Origin: Methanobacteriota archaeon
GTDB lineage: Archaea; Hydrothermarchaeota; Hydrothermarchaeia; Hydrothermarchaeales; JAADFM01
NCBI GenBank assembly: GCA_013152845.1
Contig: JAADFM010000032.1
Coordinates: forward strand, 1-5,841
Reading direction: 5' to 3'
DNA length: 5,841 bases
Positions 4,875-5,841 of this stretch are shown here, one piece after another; the first letter of the stretch is position 1; each line of letters opens with the position of its first letter. Below the pieces are notes generated by a model. It had not been told where the DNA came from. It ran no database searches and worked only from the letters and a program-made list of their open reading frames with translations. The translations under genes were made by a program, and so were the position numbers.

Positions 4875-5841
4875 TTAGCCTCCGCCCTTGATAAAACTCT
4901 CGACCATGTCCCTGGCCACGTTGTCCGGGTACTGCTCGGGTGGGGTCTTCATGAAATAGGACGAGGGGGCCAGGAGGGCCCCGCCGACGCCCCTGTCAAT
5001 GGCCAGCTTTGCGCATCTTATGGCGTCGATGACCACCCCGGCCGAATTCGGCGAGTCCTCAACCGACAGGCGGCACTCCAGGTTCATGGGCACGTCCCCG
5101 AAGTGGCGGCTCTCGATGCGGAGGAAGCAGAGCTTGTTGTCCTTCTGCCAGGGCACGTAGTCCGAGGGGCCGACGTAGACGTTGTCTGGCTCGATGTCCA
5201 TGCCCCGGGCCAGGATCTGGGAGGTGACGGCGTTGGTCTTGGAGCGCCGCTTGGAGAAGAGCCGCTCCTCCTCCTTCATGTTCAGGAAATCGGTGTTCCC
5301 GCCGGTGTTGAGCTGGTAGGTGCGGTCGATGGGCATCCCGCGGTCCAGGAAGAGGTTTGTGAGGGTCCTGTGAAGGATGGTGGCCCCTACCTGGGACTTG
5401 ATGTCGTCGCCGATGATGGGCAGGCCGGCCTTCTCGAAGCGCTGGCGCCAGTAGTCGGTCTGTACCCACTTTCCGTTGGGTTCCTGGGTCCATCCGCTTG
5501 CGATGAAAACAGGGATGCAGTTGATGAAGCCGCAGCCTGCCTCCAGGGCCTGTTCCACGTACCACTTGGTGGCCATCTCACTGCCCACCGGGAGGTAGTT
5601 GATTACCACGTCGGTATTGGTATCCTTGAGGACCTCGGCCACGTCTACCGTTGATGAGGGGTGCTTCTCGATAATCTGAGAGAGGTATTTGCCCAGGCCG
5701 TCGTGCGTCATGCCCCGCTGGACCTCGACGCCCAGTTTCGGGACCTTGGAGAATCTTGCGGTGTTGTTGGGCTCTGTGAAGATGGCCTTCGAGAGGTCCT
5801 TTCCCACCTTGTTCTTGTCGATGTCGAAGGCCGCCGAGAAC
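4875..5841 (-). CDS. ino1: myo-inositol-1-phosphate synthase, N-terminus outside window
   Basis: This enzyme converts glucose 6-phosphate to myo-inositol 1-phosphate in the cytosol using NAD+ as a recycled cofactor. The frame is open to the window edge: 321 residues are visible, beginning within [14 protein letters not shown], so roughly the first 45-50 residues (start codon and glycine-rich NAD loop) are missing. The GTG at 5807 is internal. Core motifs are [22 protein letters not shown] (near 5370-5412), [12 protein letters not shown] (near 5279-5314), a lysine-rich [16 protein letters not shown], and a C-terminal [13 protein letters not shown]. From memory it resembles the short archaeal and mycobacterial Ino1 type more than the long eukaryotic enzyme. 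An insertion of about 11 residues ([17 protein letters not shown]) follows PVFIA. It leads the minus-strand cluster. The product may feed archaeal inositol lipids or di-myo-inositol phosphate. Confidence 0.95.
   Translation of the reverse strand, partial: FSAAFDIDKNKVGKDLSKAIFTEPNNTARFSKVPKLGVEVQRGMTHDGLGKYLSQIIEKHPSSTVDVAEVLKDTNTDVVINYLPVGSEMATKWYVEQALEAGCGFINCIPVFIASGWTQEPNGKWVQTDYWRQRFEKAGLPIIGDDIKSQVGATILHRTLTNLFLDRGMPIDRTYQLNTGGNTDFLNMKEEERLFSKRRSKTNAVTSQILARGMDIEPDNVYVGPSDYVPWQKDNKLCFLRIESRHFGDVPMNLECRLSVEDSPNSAGVVIDAIRCAKLAIDRGVGGALLAPSSYFMKTPPEQYPDNVARDMVESFIKGGG

Noticed and set aside
4731..5654. 307-codon open frame on the plus strand
   Set aside because: It is antisense to the inositol-phosphate synthase and RCK genes; the product is a low-information V/G/H-rich sequence with no domain.
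5805..5807. GTG as the start of the inositol-phosphate synthase
   Set aside because: The frame continues upstream with family-typical [11 protein letters not shown] to the window edge, so the gene is cut and this codon is internal.

Overview
The window looks like chromosomal DNA from a euryarchaeon. The reasons are an archaeal-type FtsZ, a promoter with BRE and TATA elements in front of it, strong Shine-Dalgarno sites on most genes, a Cvn/COG2229-type small GTPase, small winged-helix proteins, and an inositol-phosphate synthase next to K+/H+ transport genes. Coding DNA is fairly GC-rich and the one long intergenic gap (542-771) is very AT-rich. I cannot place the genus or order from sequence alone. 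I see no tRNA, rRNA, CRISPR array, transposase or other sign of a mobile element.

Left edge (1-541, minus): a gene for a winged-helix protein, cut by the window edge, reads away from ftsZ. It shares a 230-bp divergent promoter region with ftsZ. That region holds a TATA box for each direction, a nearly identical 13-bp element near each predicted transcription start, and overlapping inverted repeats just before the ftsZ ribosome binding site.

Left-centre (772-2867, plus): a compact four-gene cluster of ftsZ, a 62-residue unknown protein, a small Ras-like GTPase and a 76-residue winged-helix-like protein. Gaps are only 11-17 nt and the three downstream genes have clear Shine-Dalgarno sites, so it very probably forms one transcript. 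A poly-T terminator follows. The cluster links the division GTPase to a second, switch-type GTPase and two small proteins, and is the best candidate here for an undescribed system.

Right half (2888-5841, minus): a convergent cluster reads, in transcription order, myo-inositol-1-phosphate synthase (5' end outside the window), a soluble TrkA/RCK nucleotide-binding protein, a CPA2-type cation/proton antiporter, and a 38-codon small ORF with its own ribosome binding site. The RCK protein is probably the detached regulatory subunit of the antiporter. The synthase makes the inositol phosphate used for archaeal inositol lipids or for compatible solutes of the di-myo-inositol phosphate type, so the group may serve ionic and osmotic homeostasis. 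The two clusters converge at about 2868-2890.
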